A stretch of 64,000 bases of DNA from Campylobacterota bacterium (GTDB lineage: Bacteria; Babelota; Babeliae; Babelales; RVW-14): contig JACKCO010000003.1 of the NCBI GenBank assembly GCA_020633995.1, positions 1 to 64,000 on the forward strand, given 5' to 3'. Positions within the stretch are counted from its first letter, which is position 1. Each line of letters starts with the position of its first letter. Both the position numbers and the translations under genes were made by a program. The notes under the pieces were generated by a model. That model did no database searches. It was not told the origin of the DNA and worked only from the letters and a program-made list of their open reading frames with translations. Below are positions 8,757-18,191 of this stretch, piece by piece.

Positions 8757-10121
8757 ATGTTAAAAATTACTGAAATTATTAATCAAATTGTCGATAATAT
8801 TTCAAGCATCCTCAAAGAGGATAGTCCTCTAGGCAAGGACCTCTGGAGAACGCTGACCCAGCAACACCCTGCTGATATTGCCATGATCATCAGCAAGCTG
8901 GACGACGACAAGCAAATCAAACTTTGCAAAAAATTACCCCGTGATTTACAGGGGGTAGTTTTTGAAAAAATTCCTTCTACGCTGCAGGCAGAATTACTAA
9001 TAAAATTTAATACTGACGAAGCAGCCTTTATCATGAAAGGCCTTCATGCCGATGATTTGATCGACCTTTTTGAACATTTATCAGATCACGATTTAATCAA
9101 ATACCTCAAGCTACTGCAGACCAAACAGCGTAGCCAGCTTATTTCGCTTCTGAACTTCCCCCCAAATTCCGCCGGCTCTCACATGCACAGTGACGTCATC
9201 ACGTTACAGGAAAATTTTACTGTTAAAAAAAGTATCGCTTTGCTTCAACGTATGGAGCTACAAACAGAGCTTTTTGAGCGAATTTATGTAACCAACAAAA
9301 ATAATATTTTGATTGGCTATATCACCCTTGAACAACTTGTTTTAAATAAACCAGAAACCCCCCTTTCAGAAATTATCCATCTCAACGAGCTTCAGGTGTA
9401 TGCTTACGAAGACCAAGAAGAAATTGCAAGCCAAATGCGCCACTATGATTTGCTGTATGTACCTGTAGTAGACGAAAAAAATCATTTCTTAGGTGTCATA
9501 ACCGGGGACGATGTTTTTGACATTATCGAAGAAGAAGGCGAAGAAGATTTATATAAAATATCTGGGCTTTCTCCCGCAAAGGACGGTTATTTTGCTACAC
9601 CTGTTACAACTTTAATCAGACAACGTAGCGCTTGGCTCGTGCTACTCCTAATATTCCAAAGCTGCTCAAGTTTCATTCTCTCACAATACCAAGACCTACT
9701 TAACAAATATGGCATGATAGCGGTATTTCTAACTATGCTCATTGGTACTGGTGGAAATGCTGGCAACCAATCCGCAACATTAGTCATTCGTGGTTTTAGC
9801 ACACGCGAAATGAATCGACGCAATACATTACAAGTGCTGCGACGTGAGTTTGGCATGTCTTTAGTTATTGCCTCACTTCTTGTATTTGTAAGCTTTGGCC
9901 GTGTTTATTGGGCATACAACAATCTATTAGGCGCTTTAACTGTTAGTTTCTCTTTATTCCTTATTGTCATCACATCAATGACCCTAGGGACCCTAATACC
10001 TATCCTACTTGAACGTTTCGATTTTGACCCAGCCCACTCTGCTGCACCTTTTTTAGCAACCCTTATGGACGTACTTGGTGTGCTAATTTACTGCTTTATT
10101 TGCAGTAAAATACTACAATAG
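8757..10121 (+). CDS. mgtE: Magnesium transporter MgtE
   Basis: Homodimeric inner-membrane Mg2+ channel gated by cytoplasmic Mg2+. The 454 residues have the usual order: N-domain of helical repeats (about 20-125), two CBS domains (about 140-260, with GYITLEQLV and LGVITGDDVFDII) and five membrane spans (about 290-454). The pore signature GTGGNAGNQSATLVIRG is intact, and FDPAHSAAPFLATLMDVLG supplies the conserved selectivity Asp of the last helices. Length is normal. The gene has its own promoter and stands between the divergent rluD gene and the tRNA pair. Confidence 0.95.
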   Translation: MLKITEIINQIVDNISSILKEDSPLGKDLWRTLTQQHPADIAMIISKLDDDKQIKLCKKLPRDLQGVVFEKIPSTLQAELLIKFNTDEAAFIMKGLHADDLIDLFEHLSDHDLIKYLKLLQTKQRSQLISLLNFPPNSAGSHMHSDVITLQENFTVKKSIALLQRMELQTELFERIYVTNKNNILIGYITLEQLVLNKPETPLSEIIHLNELQVYAYEDQEEIASQMRHYDLLYVPVVDEKNHFLGVITGDDVFDIIEEEGEEDLYKISGLSPAKDGYFATPVTTLIRQRSAWLVLLLIFQSCSSFILSQYQDLLNKYGMIAVFLTMLIGTGGNAGNQSATLVIRGFSTREMNRRNTLQVLRREFGMSLVIASLLVFVSFGRVYWAYNNLLGALTVSFSLFLIVITSMTLGTLIPILLERFDFDPAHSAAPFLATLMDVLGVLIYCFICSKILQ

Positions 10122-10208
10122 ATAGGCTAGTAAGCTTTATCCACAACCTTGTGCTTTCAATACTACCTAGAACTCAAACAAATCTTTATCTTTTTTCTCC
10201 TTTTTTTG

Positions 10209-10235
10209 TTGACAAAGCTCGGCCAATCCTATAAA
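10209..10235 (+). promoter_or_regulatory. tRNA operon promoter
   Basis: Perfect TTGACA at 10209-10214, then a 15-base spacer and TATAAA at 10230-10235. Transcription would begin about 12 bases before the first tRNA. Confidence 0.75.
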
Positions 10236-10253
10236 TTTCTTCACATGGTGAGC

Positions 10254-10329
10254 GAGCCGCTAGCTCAGTCGGTAGAGCAACAGCCTTTTAAGCTGTGGGT
10301 CGTAGGTTCGAGTCCTACGCGGCTCACCA
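10254..10329 (+). tRNA. tRNA-Lys (anticodon TTT)
   Basis: Cloverleaf of 76 bases including an encoded CCA. The acceptor stem is GAGCCGC / GCGGCTC, the D arm is tagctcagtcggtagagc, the anticodon loop CTTTTAA gives TTT, and the T arm is GTAGG-TTCGAGT-CCTAC. Confidence 0.97.
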
Positions 10330-10346
10330 TTCTTTTGAAATTGTAC

Positions 10347-10423
10347 GTCCCCATCGTCTAGTCGGCCTAGGACTCAGGATTTTCATTCCTGCAACAGGGG
10401 TTCGAATCCCCTTGGGGACGCCA
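10347..10423 (+). tRNA. tRNA-Glu (anticodon TTC)
   Basis: Cloverleaf of 77 bases including an encoded CCA, 17 bases after tRNA-Lys. The acceptor stem is GTCCCCA / TGGGGAC, the anticodon stem-loop CAGGA-TTTTCAT-TCCTG gives TTC, and the T arm is AGGGG-TTCGAAT-CCCCT. It is probably processed from the same transcript as tRNA-Lys. Confidence 0.97.
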
Positions 10424-10592
10424 TTTTACGTCATCGGCGTACTCTAGTGTCATAATTCAAATAGTTTTTTGTATATCACAGACGTATTTTTTACTGCCTA
10501 AATTCTGTAAATAACTAATAAATTCAGTTATAAAATTTTGTTTTAAAAGTTAGAATTTTATTATTTATAAACGCTTGATTGAAGGTCTCATA

Positions 10593-11876
10593 ATGAAATC
10601 TATAAAAAATATTACTTCATTAATGATTGTAGGATTGCTGCTCGTTGATACAAGCTTTGCATATACCGATGCTGAGCTTCGACTGGCAAAATGTATTAAA
10701 AAATTCGACAGATCTGATTCAAAATTAATACAAACAGCTGAAAAAGGTAGTTTGAAGGATCTGAAAATCGCTTTAAATGATTCCGGAGTCAAGATTAACG
10801 AAGTAGGTCAACTATCCGGCATGACAGCATTGATGTATGCTAGTAGAAATGGTAATAAAGATATGGTTGCATTGCTTCTTAATAAGGGCGCTTGTCCTCA
10901 TGTTAGAAGTCGCTGGGGTGATAATACAGCTTTAAGAGAAGCCGTAAAAGGAAACCATAAAAAAATTGTAAAACTACTACTTGATACACCTTCTAAAAAT
11001 AGTGATCTACTTAGGCTTAGCCTTGGATATGCTTTGATAGAAGCCGCTAAAAATGGCTATCAAGATATAGTAGAGTTGCTTCTTGCTAATGGCGCCGATC
11101 CTAACGTTAAAGGTGATCCTGACGCCCAGAGTTGCATAACATCCACTACGGCTTTGATAGAAGCTTCTGGCCAAGGCCATACAAACATTGTCAAGCTGCT
11201 TCTTTCTAAAGGTGCCAATCCTAATATTGAAACGAGTGCAACATCCACTACCGCTTTACACCAAGCCTCTAGCCAAGGCCATACAGATATCGTCAAATTA
11301 CTTCTTGCCAATAATGCTGATCCTAACATTAGAAATATATGGGGCGCTACAGCTTTGGAACTTGCTAAACGTGAAAAACATAAAAAAATTATTGCACTGT
11401 TTAAAGGATCTACCGTAGCTTTAGACGATGCACTCATGAGTGCCATAGTAAATGGCGATGCCAAAGCTGTTAAAGCTCATATTGATGCGGGCGCTAACGT
11501 TAATACTAGGGATGGGAATAATAATCCTGCTCTTAATAAAGCTGCGGAAAAAGGCTATACCGAAATTGTTCGTATTCTCATAGATGCAGGCGCAGATGTT
11601 AACGCTACGGACGCGTTCGGTTTAACAGCACTCTTTTTTGCTATAGACAAAGGCTATGTTGAAACTGTAAAAATTCTTATGGCTAAAGGCACGGCTCAAG
11701 ACAGCAAGGGCTTGGAAGATGCTTTTATGAGTACTGTATACAGAGGTAATGCTGAATTGGTGGAAGCCCTTCTAAATGAGAGGGCTAGTAGTATGCGCAA
11801 AGATACTCTAGAAACAGCCTGTATGATGACCAGAGACAAACGAATTATTAATGCTATTAAAGAAGTTCTACAATAA
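10593..11876 (+). CDS. Exported ankyrin-repeat protein
   Basis: A 427-residue protein with a signal peptide (MKSIKNITSLMIVGLLLVDTSFA) followed by about ten ankyrin repeats covering residues 45-420. They are recognised by the recurring G(A/N)TALxxAxxxGHxxIVKLLLxxGADPN phrase, and several are degenerate. Ankyrin repeats bind proteins; in host-associated bacteria exported ones often act on host targets, but the target here is unknown. I preferred the ATG at 10593 (GAAGGT ten bases ahead and a good signal peptide) to the TTG at 10575. Three central repeats (about 11050-11340) are very alike at DNA level, so they arose by recent duplication. It is single, with its own terminator. Confidence 0.88.
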   Translation: MKSIKNITSLMIVGLLLVDTSFAYTDAELRLAKCIKKFDRSDSKLIQTAEKGSLKDLKIALNDSGVKINEVGQLSGMTALMYASRNGNKDMVALLLNKGACPHVRSRWGDNTALREAVKGNHKKIVKLLLDTPSKNSDLLRLSLGYALIEAAKNGYQDIVELLLANGADPNVKGDPDAQSCITSTTALIEASGQGHTNIVKLLLSKGANPNIETSATSTTALHQASSQGHTDIVKLLLANNADPNIRNIWGATALELAKREKHKKIIALFKGSTVALDDALMSAIVNGDAKAVKAHIDAGANVNTRDGNNNPALNKAAEKGYTEIVRILIDAGADVNATDAFGLTALFFAIDKGYVETVKILMAKGTAQDSKGLEDAFMSTVYRGNAELVEALLNERASSMRKDTLETACMMTRDKRIINAIKEVLQ

Positions 11877-11878
11877 TC

Positions 11879-11924
11879 AAAGCTGGCCTGTTTGAAACAG
11901 ATTACCAGTAGGCCAGCTTTTTTG
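11879..11924 (+). terminator. Terminator of the ankyrin gene
   Basis: Stem AAAGCTGGCCT / AGGCCAGCTTT, with a smaller hairpin in the loop (CTGTTT / AAACAG), then a T run. Confidence 0.9.
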
Positions 11925-11954
11925 TTATTCATGTGACTTCGTCTTGGTTTTTAG

Positions 11955-13004
11955 ATGCTTGTGAAGAATAAACTATTACTCATTCTTTTCGCTGTTATTC
12001 AAACAACCTCAGCATTCAATAACAAAAAGATAGCTGAATATTTGCAAAACAAAAAAGATTTCAGCGGAGCAATACTTATCTCGCATAAAAATTCAGTTAT
12101 TTTCAAGCAATATTACGGATTTGAAAATCGAGAGCTTAAAATAGCCAACAACAGCAAAACACAATTTCCCATAGCATCTAATACCAAAATTTTCACAGCA
12201 ACCGCTATTATGCTTTTGCAAGATAAAAAATTATTGCAAGTAACCGATAACATAAGCAAATACATTCCTGAAGCTCATAATTTTACATCTGTAACTATAC
12301 ACCATTTATTAACGCATACTTCTGGCATACCCTGTTATTATAAAAAATGGGCTGATATTTGCTCCTGTAAAAATTTAGACAACATAATTAGGCAAATAAG
12401 CACATGGCAACAAGAATTTATACCGGGCTCATCATATCAATACTCAAACACCAATTACTTATTGCTAGCTCATATTATTGAAAAAGTTTCTGGACTGCCA
12501 TACTATGATTTTTTGATGAAAAATATGTTTCATCCATTGAATATGCACAACACTAACAGCGTCAGCACTGATGACATTACCAAAATAGCTCGTGGATACA
12601 TCTCAAACAACAATAATATTACTAAATCACCCCTGATCACAAGCCCACTAACGTTAATCGGCAATGGGGACTTATGCGTCAGTTTAGATGACCTGCACAT
12701 TTGGCTAAAAGCACTCTTCTCATCAAAGATTATCACCAAACCGAGTCTTGATATTTTAGCAGCAAAACAAACAGCACTCAGTCAACACAGTACCCGTGCT
12801 CATGGTTATGGCTGTTTTATTGATAAAAAAGACAATAAAACGGTTGTTGAACATACAGGGGCTTTAATTGGATTTTTATCAAAGTTCATGGTTTTCCCTG
12901 ATGATGATATCATGATCATCATTTTGACAAATGTAGAAAATTTAGAAATATTTTCTGAAATTGAAAAACAGATTCCTAATATGCTTTTTTCTGATGGTGA
13001 ATAA
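11955..13004 (+). CDS. Exported serine hydrolase, beta-lactamase class C / DD-peptidase fold
   Basis: A 349-residue protein with a signal peptide (LLLILFAVIQTTSA). The penicillin-recognising fold is shown by the SxxK nucleophile motif in PIASNTKIFTA (near residue 74), the YSN motif in SSYQYSNTNYLL (near 162) and the third motif HTG in VVEHTGALIGF (near 300). Family members are DD-carboxypeptidases, class C beta-lactamases or esterases acting outside the cytoplasmic membrane. HTG in place of KTG is typical of the esterase/peptidase side, so antibiotic resistance should not be assumed. The gene stands alone between unrelated neighbours. Confidence 0.85.
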   Translation: MLVKNKLLLILFAVIQTTSAFNNKKIAEYLQNKKDFSGAILISHKNSVIFKQYYGFENRELKIANNSKTQFPIASNTKIFTATAIMLLQDKKLLQVTDNISKYIPEAHNFTSVTIHHLLTHTSGIPCYYKKWADICSCKNLDNIIRQISTWQQEFIPGSSYQYSNTNYLLLAHIIEKVSGLPYYDFLMKNMFHPLNMHNTNSVSTDDITKIARGYISNNNNITKSPLITSPLTLIGNGDLCVSLDDLHIWLKALFSSKIITKPSLDILAAKQTALSQHSTRAHGYGCFIDKKDNKTVVEHTGALIGFLSKFMVFPDDDIMIIILTNVENLEIFSEIEKQIPNMLFSDGE

Positions 13005-13137
13005 AATACTGCTCAAGGTATTTTGATCAGCAAAAATCAAACACTTGAATTATCTCAAGCTTTTTTGCTACCGTTGACAAAGTCAAGCATATGACTTTTA
13101 AAATTGTCTTTAAAGTAAAATAAGGGGAGAACCATCG

Positions 13138-13407
13138 ATGGAAAACAATAATAATAAAAATAACAAAAACGATAACAAGCCGTCATCAATGTTTACCATG
13201 CCAAACACCTCTATGCTGCAGGGCCTGCTTGCATTTATTTTTGGTGTTATTTTAATCGTTATGTCATACAAAATCATCTTAAATATGCTTTTTTTCATTG
13301 CCGGATCAATGTTCGTCTATTACGGGCTCGTACTTCTTAAAATTGACAATGCTACACACTTTATTGATAGCTGCATGCAAAAGCTTAGAAGCTTTATTAA
13401 CCGCTAA
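13138..13407 (+). CDS. Small membrane protein, unknown function
   Basis: Not recognised. The 89 residues have an Asn/Lys-rich cytoplasmic-looking head (MENNNNKNNKNDNK), then two adjacent hydrophobic segments (about 30-48 and 50-70) forming a likely hairpin in the membrane, and an amphipathic C-terminal tail. A good ribosome site (aaggggag) lies 7 bases before the ATG. The stop codon lies inside the arm of the terminator that follows, as in other genes of this window. Confidence 0.7.
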   Translation: MENNNNKNNKNDNKPSSMFTMPNTSMLQGLLAFIFGVILIVMSYKIILNMLFFIAGSMFVYYGLVLLKIDNATHFIDSCMQKLRSFINR

Positions 13408-13440
13408 GAAAAGGGCCTTCTCCTGAAGGCCCTTTTCTTA
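13405..13440. terminator. Bidirectional terminator
   Basis: Perfect 16-base palindrome TAAGAAAAGGGCCTTC / GAAGGCCCTTTTCTTA around TCCT. It lies between convergent genes, has T-rich ends on both strands, and overlaps the stop codon of the upstream gene. Confidence 0.93.
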
Positions 13441-13459
13441 GTCAAATTCAACTCTAGTT

Positions 13460-14134
13460 TTAACTTCTTAATTTCATATCATATACCGCAAGAAACGCAA
13501 ACAAGGTCATAAGAACCAGGTGCGTCTTAAAACGGGCCGTTGCATGACGCATCATAATAGTGTTAGAACCCAGACGGGCAAGAGCTCGAACCACGTCGCA
13601 CGTAAGCTTTTTCTTTGTATCAGTCTGGAATGTGCGCACTATTCCCGCGCCCGAAGACAACAAAGGTAAATAATAGCTAACAAGGGCATCAAAGGCTTGC
13701 TCACACTCAATCTCAACCTCCTTGGACATATCATCACCACCTTGCAATTTTGATTTGCTCGCAATAGATTGCCAAATCGACTCTCCCAATATGGTACCAG
13801 CCAACGTGTTACACAAGCAAACAATGGCATACAAGCTACCAAAGACTTGGTAGTGGACAAAATCATTAGTATGATCACGATTGTAATATTCAAGCCCGTG
13901 AATACCAACACGCAATGAATTCACAAGCGTATCAAGCAAAGCCGCAAACTTTTTATCCTCATTCTTTATAAGAACCTTATTTGTCTCAATGCTCAGCGGT
14001 AGCTCAAGGAACGCCACTATCCTTCCTACAGCCTCCGTTGTAGTCAACTGGGCTTGGATGGAACTGCCCACAAGAGAAAATAAAAAAATGGTAGAGCTAA
14101 AAACATACAAAGCTCTTTTTCTATAGATCTTCAT
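13460..14134 (-). CDS. Exported protein of unknown function
   Basis: Not recognised. A 224-residue protein with a signal peptide (KRALYVFSSTIFLFSLVGSSIQA), a mainly helical body (EAVGRIVAFLELPLSIETNK onward) and one more hydrophobic segment at the very C-terminus (HLVLMTLFAFLAVYDM). The overall plan (short exported helical protein, weak C-terminal hydrophobic end) resembles the unknown protein at 18192, but I see no convincing shared motif. I chose the ATG at 14134 for the signal peptide; an upstream ATG at 14161 is possible. Confidence 0.65.
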   Translation of the reverse strand: MKIYRKRALYVFSSTIFLFSLVGSSIQAQLTTTEAVGRIVAFLELPLSIETNKVLIKNEDKKFAALLDTLVNSLRVGIHGLEYYNRDHTNDFVHYQVFGSLYAIVCLCNTLAGTILGESIWQSIASKSKLQGGDDMSKEVEIECEQAFDALVSYYLPLLSSGAGIVRTFQTDTKKKLTCDVVRALARLGSNTIMMRHATARFKTHLVLMTLFAFLAVYDMKLRS

Positions 14135-14412
14135 AATCAAGCTAGAAATCCCTTTATACAAAACACACTCTGTTATTACAGACCCTTCAAGTCAACACAG
14201 AAAAAATACTTTCGTCAAATATCACTCGCTCAGTAGGTGTTTTGTTGATTAATAATTTCAAAATGAAAAAAATACCATCATGCAATTAATATGCAGCCTT
14301 CCACTCACGTAAGCCATTCAAACCCTTTCAAATATATGGTAATTTGAGTGTATGCAAAATAACAAACTCAAGAATAGAGATTTATCCTTATTCAACGACG
14401 AGGACCCAATCC

Positions 14413-16887
14413 ATGAGCATGGAAAAACAATACAAGAGTGCTGATTGCGAGCAAGAGATAAAAGATTTTTGGCAACAAGAACGTGTTTATGCATTCACCC
14501 AAGATGAAACCAAACAAACTTTCAGCATCGACACCCCTCCTCCCACTGTGTCGGGGGTGCTGCATATCGGCCATATCTTTTCATACACTCACACTGATTT
14601 GATCGCTCGCTACAAACGAATGAGTGGACACAATGTTTTTTATCCCATGGGTTTTGATGACAATGGTCTACCAACAGAACGCTTCGTAGAGAAAAAAAAT
14701 AATACTAAAGCCTTTTTAATGCCACGCTCAGAATTTATAGCACTTTGTCTACGTGAAACACATGCGGTAGAGAAAACATTTGAAGAATTATGGCGCTCAA
14801 TGGGACTCTCGATTGATTGGGACAAAGTATACTCAACTATTTCAGAAAAAGTACGAAAAATATCACAATACTCATTTGTCGATTTGTACAATAAAGGTAT
14901 TGCATACAAAAAAGAAGAGCCTGCACTGTATTGCACGACATGCCGAACCTCCGTTGCCCAAGCAGAGCTTGACAATATCGAACAAGCATCAACATTCAAC
15001 GATCTTATTTTTACTTCAGAGGATGGTGATCGCTTAACCATAGCAACAACACGCCCAGAACTTTTACCGGCATGCGTCGCCATTTTCTTTCACCCTGATG
15101 ATGAGCGCTACAAACACCTGTGCGGAAAATATGCGGTTACACCCGTTTTTGAAAAAAAAGTTAAAATTCTACCTGATGACAAAGTTGATCCCGCAAAAGG
15201 AACCGGCCTTGTTATGTGTTGCACGTTTGGGGACCAAACTGACATTTTCTGGTTTAAAAAGCATAACCTTGATTATGTATACCTTATCGGGATGGATGGC
15301 AAATTTACGCGGGAAGGTGGATTCCTACACGATAAACGTGTACCAGAAGCACGCAAACTAATTATTGAAGAACTTAAAAAAGAAGAGCTCTTGCTTAACC
15401 AAAAAAACATAACACACAGCGTCAATGTCCACGAGCGCTGTAAGCAAGAAATTGAATATGTAATTTTAAACCAATGGTTTATTAAAATTTTAGATTTTAA
15501 GGACATTTTCATCGCTCAGGCTGATAAAATTAATTGGTATCCCGCTTACATGAAAGCCCGCTATATTGACTGGGTTTCAAATTTAAACTGGGATTGGTGT
15601 ATTTCTCGTCAGCGTTTTTTTGGCATTCCCTTTCCTGTTTGGCACTGCCTAGATTGCGGCCATGTTATTATGGCTAATACAGATGACCTTCCTGTCGACC
15701 CACAAGAAACCCCGGTCCCAGGTGGAAAATGCGAAAAATGTTCCAGTACAAATATTCAACCCGAAACCGATGTTATGGACACCTGGAACACTTCAGCACT
15801 AACACCACAAATTAATGCCAACTGGCCAGAACAAAGCCCCGATAACTTAAGCATACCAATGAGCATGCGCCCCCAAGCTCACGACATCATCAGAACCTGG
15901 GCATTTGATACCATCATCAAGGCACACTTCCATCAAAATACAATTCCATGGAACGATATTGTTATCTCAGGCCACGTACTTGCCGGCAAAGAAAAAATAT
16001 CCAAGTCAAAAGGCAATAGCAAAATGTCGCCCGATGCACTGCTCTCAGAATATCCAGCTGATGCTGTTCGTTACTGGGCTGCTCATGGTAGATTAGGCCA
16101 AGACACTGCATTTAGTGAAAACCAACTAAAAGTTGGCCAGCGACTTTTAACAAAACTGTGGAACGCATTTCGCTTTTGTGAGCAAAGCTATGAACAACAC
16201 TATACAAGCCACAATGAGCACTATATTAAACAACACAGCACACTCAGCCAATGGCTATTGCACGAGTTAAGTAAATCATATAAAAGCTATCAACAGTTTT
16301 TCCAAAATTATGAATATCACTTTGCACTTGAGACAGCAGAAAAGTTTTTTTGGCATATCTTTTGCGATAACTACCTTGAACTCATAAAAGATCAGATCTT
16401 CAATCCTGACCAATACTGCCCAGAAATTATAGCCAACACTCACTATGTGCTCTACGAGGCTGGCTTTGCAATACTACAGATGTTTGCTCCTTTCACACCA
16501 TACATTACTGAAAATCTCTACCTTCAATTTTTCAGCAAGCACGAACAGGTGCGTTCTCTACATCTCACACAATTTGACAATACACGATATGAGTACAGCT
16601 TTGAAAAGAGTACGGGTGTCATGAACAAAATACTAGATATTGTCGGTCAGGTCAGAAGACTAAAAAGCGAAAACCAAATATCGCTCAAGCAAGAAGTTGA
16701 ACAGTTAATTCTCTACTGCAACGATCAAGCACTACTGGAAGAAATCGCACAGCATGAAAGACTTATATCCGGTATTAGTAAGGCAAAAACATGTCTGTAC
16801 AAAAACAGCACCTGCGAGGGATCTCTCATGCAAGAAGATAACCAAAAGTATACTGCTCACATAAAAATTGACGGCCCTGCACTATAA
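14413..16887 (+). CDS. valS: Valyl-tRNA synthetase
   Basis: Class I aminoacyl-tRNA synthetase that charges tRNA-Val and edits threonine. The HIGH motif is VLHIGHIFSY (near residue 50), followed by the ValS-type phrase FDDNGLPTERFVE. The KMSKS motif is present as KISKSKGN (near 527). The editing domain lies between them, and the anticodon-binding helices fill the C-terminus. The 824 residues are shorter than E. coli ValS (951) and lack the C-terminal coiled coil. The GFDDNGLPTER wording is that of the archaeal/rickettsial-type enzyme. The ATG at 14413 has AGGA nine bases ahead; the TTG at 14344 is unlikely. The stop overlaps the ybeY start. Confidence 0.94.
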   Translation: MSMEKQYKSADCEQEIKDFWQQERVYAFTQDETKQTFSIDTPPPTVSGVLHIGHIFSYTHTDLIARYKRMSGHNVFYPMGFDDNGLPTERFVEKKNNTKAFLMPRSEFIALCLRETHAVEKTFEELWRSMGLSIDWDKVYSTISEKVRKISQYSFVDLYNKGIAYKKEEPALYCTTCRTSVAQAELDNIEQASTFNDLIFTSEDGDRLTIATTRPELLPACVAIFFHPDDERYKHLCGKYAVTPVFEKKVKILPDDKVDPAKGTGLVMCCTFGDQTDIFWFKKHNLDYVYLIGMDGKFTREGGFLHDKRVPEARKLIIEELKKEELLLNQKNITHSVNVHERCKQEIEYVILNQWFIKILDFKDIFIAQADKINWYPAYMKARYIDWVSNLNWDWCISRQRFFGIPFPVWHCLDCGHVIMANTDDLPVDPQETPVPGGKCEKCSSTNIQPETDVMDTWNTSALTPQINANWPEQSPDNLSIPMSMRPQAHDIIRTWAFDTIIKAHFHQNTIPWNDIVISGHVLAGKEKISKSKGNSKMSPDALLSEYPADAVRYWAAHGRLGQDTAFSENQLKVGQRLLTKLWNAFRFCEQSYEQHYTSHNEHYIKQHSTLSQWLLHELSKSYKSYQQFFQNYEYHFALETAEKFFWHIFCDNYLELIKDQIFNPDQYCPEIIANTHYVLYEAGFAILQMFAPFTPYITENLYLQFFSKHEQVRSLHLTQFDNTRYEYSFEKSTGVMNKILDIVGQVRRLKSENQISLKQEVEQLILYCNDQALLEEIAQHERLISGISKAKTCLYKNSTCEGSLMQEDNQKYTAHIKIDGPAL

Positions 16888-17339
16888 TGATCACCATCAA
16901 AAACTTTCAACGAAAATTCACTGTCAATAGCAAGGATGTACAAACAACTGTACACGCAATGCTGGAAGCTATCGGTTACGTCGACTTTGACCTGAGTATT
17001 GTTTTTGTAAGCAAGAAAAAAATTCGAGAACTTAACAAACAATACCGCTGCAAAGACAGAGCAACCGATATACTCTCTTTTCCCTTTCACGACATCAAAG
17101 CAGGAGAAAAAATTACCATCCAGCATGAAGATGAAAAAAACTTGGGCGACTTAATCGTCTGCCCAGAGTACACGGCACAGGATGCTGCAACAAACTGGAG
17201 CTGTAGCTACCTAGAACGTCTCCCAGTGCTCTTGGCGCATGGTATAGCTCATCTTCTTGGCCATGACCACATAAACGACGTTGATTACAAAAAAATGCAA
17301 AAAATAGAACATATGATGCTCAAAGCTGTACGTAACTGA
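16887..17339 (+). CDS. ybeY: Endoribonuclease YbeY (rRNA maturation factor)
   Basis: Zinc-dependent RNase involved in 16S rRNA 3-prime end maturation and ribosome quality control. The 150-residue length is typical. The zinc motif HGIAHLLGHDH (near residue 116) is intact with all three histidines, and DRATDILSFPF is the conserved central strand. The start overlaps the valS stop (TAATG), and rlmB follows 8 bases after the stop. valS-ybeY-rlmB is thus a translation-related operon. Confidence 0.95.
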   Translation: MITIKNFQRKFTVNSKDVQTTVHAMLEAIGYVDFDLSIVFVSKKKIRELNKQYRCKDRATDILSFPFHDIKAGEKITIQHEDEKNLGDLIVCPEYTAQDAATNWSCSYLERLPVLLAHGIAHLLGHDHINDVDYKKMQKIEHMMLKAVRN

Positions 17340-17347
17340 AAGACCCA

Positions 17348-18097
17348 ATGAAAAAACAAGTAAAGAAAAAAATTGAAGGCGAAATCCTTTATGGTGCGCA
17401 TCCAATAATTGAGATGCTCAAAGCAAAAAAACGTAAACTCATTTCAATTTATACAACAAAAAAAGTACCCAAAGCTTGGGACCGCATTGCGCCCCACCTA
17501 CCAAAACGTGTCCCAAACATCCAGTATGTCGAACGCAGCGTCCTGGATCGGCTTGCCGGAAGCACGGAGCACATGGGTGTTGTCGCATGGGTAACACCTT
17601 TCAGATTTTGCAAGGCAATTTTTACACCTGACAAAAAACCTTTGATCTTACTTCTTGATGCTGTTCAAGACGTACGCAACTTTGGAGCTATCCTACGCTC
17701 AGCCTACTGCATGGGAATCAATGGCGTTGTCATTTGTAAAAAAGACTCTGCACCGCTTAATGCTTCAGTTTTTAAGGCGTCTGCGGGCTTGGCAGAATAT
17801 TTGGATATTCATCTTGCACCATCAATGGCACATGCTGTTACCCAGCTCAAACAAAATGGCTACGAAATGTACATGGCCGTACTTGATGGAGTTGATGCAA
17901 CACAAGTCAGCTACCACAAGGGAAGCTGCCTAGTTATCGGCAACGAAGCGACTGGCATTGCAAAAAACATACGCAAAGAAGGCACACTCATCACCTTGCC
18001 CCAGCGCAATCCAGAAATATCTTACAATGCATCTGTCGCATCAGCTTTATTGATGTTTACTGTCGCTCAAAAAATGAACATTTTACCTAAGATTTAA
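17348..18097 (+). CDS. rlmB: SpoU-family 23S rRNA 2-prime-O-methyltransferase (RlmB-like)
   Basis: Uses S-adenosylmethionine to methylate a ribose in rRNA (Gm2251 for RlmB). It has an N-terminal substrate-binding domain (GEILYGAHPIIEMLKAKKRK) and a C-terminal trefoil-knot SpoU domain with the three family motifs: LLLDAVQDVRNFGAILRSA, LVIGNEATGIAKNI and LPQRNPEISYNASVASALL. In motif 3, Pro-Gln-Arg-Asn replaces the usual Pro-Met. The 249 residues are of normal length. TrmH-type tRNA methylation is a weaker alternative, but the N-terminal domain favours RlmB. Confidence 0.88.
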   Translation: MKKQVKKKIEGEILYGAHPIIEMLKAKKRKLISIYTTKKVPKAWDRIAPHLPKRVPNIQYVERSVLDRLAGSTEHMGVVAWVTPFRFCKAIFTPDKKPLILLLDAVQDVRNFGAILRSAYCMGINGVVICKKDSAPLNASVFKASAGLAEYLDIHLAPSMAHAVTQLKQNGYEMYMAVLDGVDATQVSYHKGSCLVIGNEATGIAKNIRKEGTLITLPQRNPEISYNASVASALLMFTVAQKMNILPKI

Positions 18098-18191
18098 CCG
18101 TTACTTTGCTTTTCCCAAATTGTTTTACTATCCTTGCCTTCACGAGTTTATGATGATCGATTTTTTGACACTGCAAGAAAAAAGAAAAACT

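Noticed and set aside
11955..13004. Calling the serine hydrolase a beta-lactamase resistance gene
   Set aside because: The fold is right, but the third motif is HTG, and many such proteins are peptidases or esterases; resistance cannot be claimed from this.
14344..14412. Upstream TTG start for valS
   Set aside because: The added residues do not resemble valyl-tRNA synthetase and there is no ribosome site; ATG at 14413 has AGGA at the right distance.
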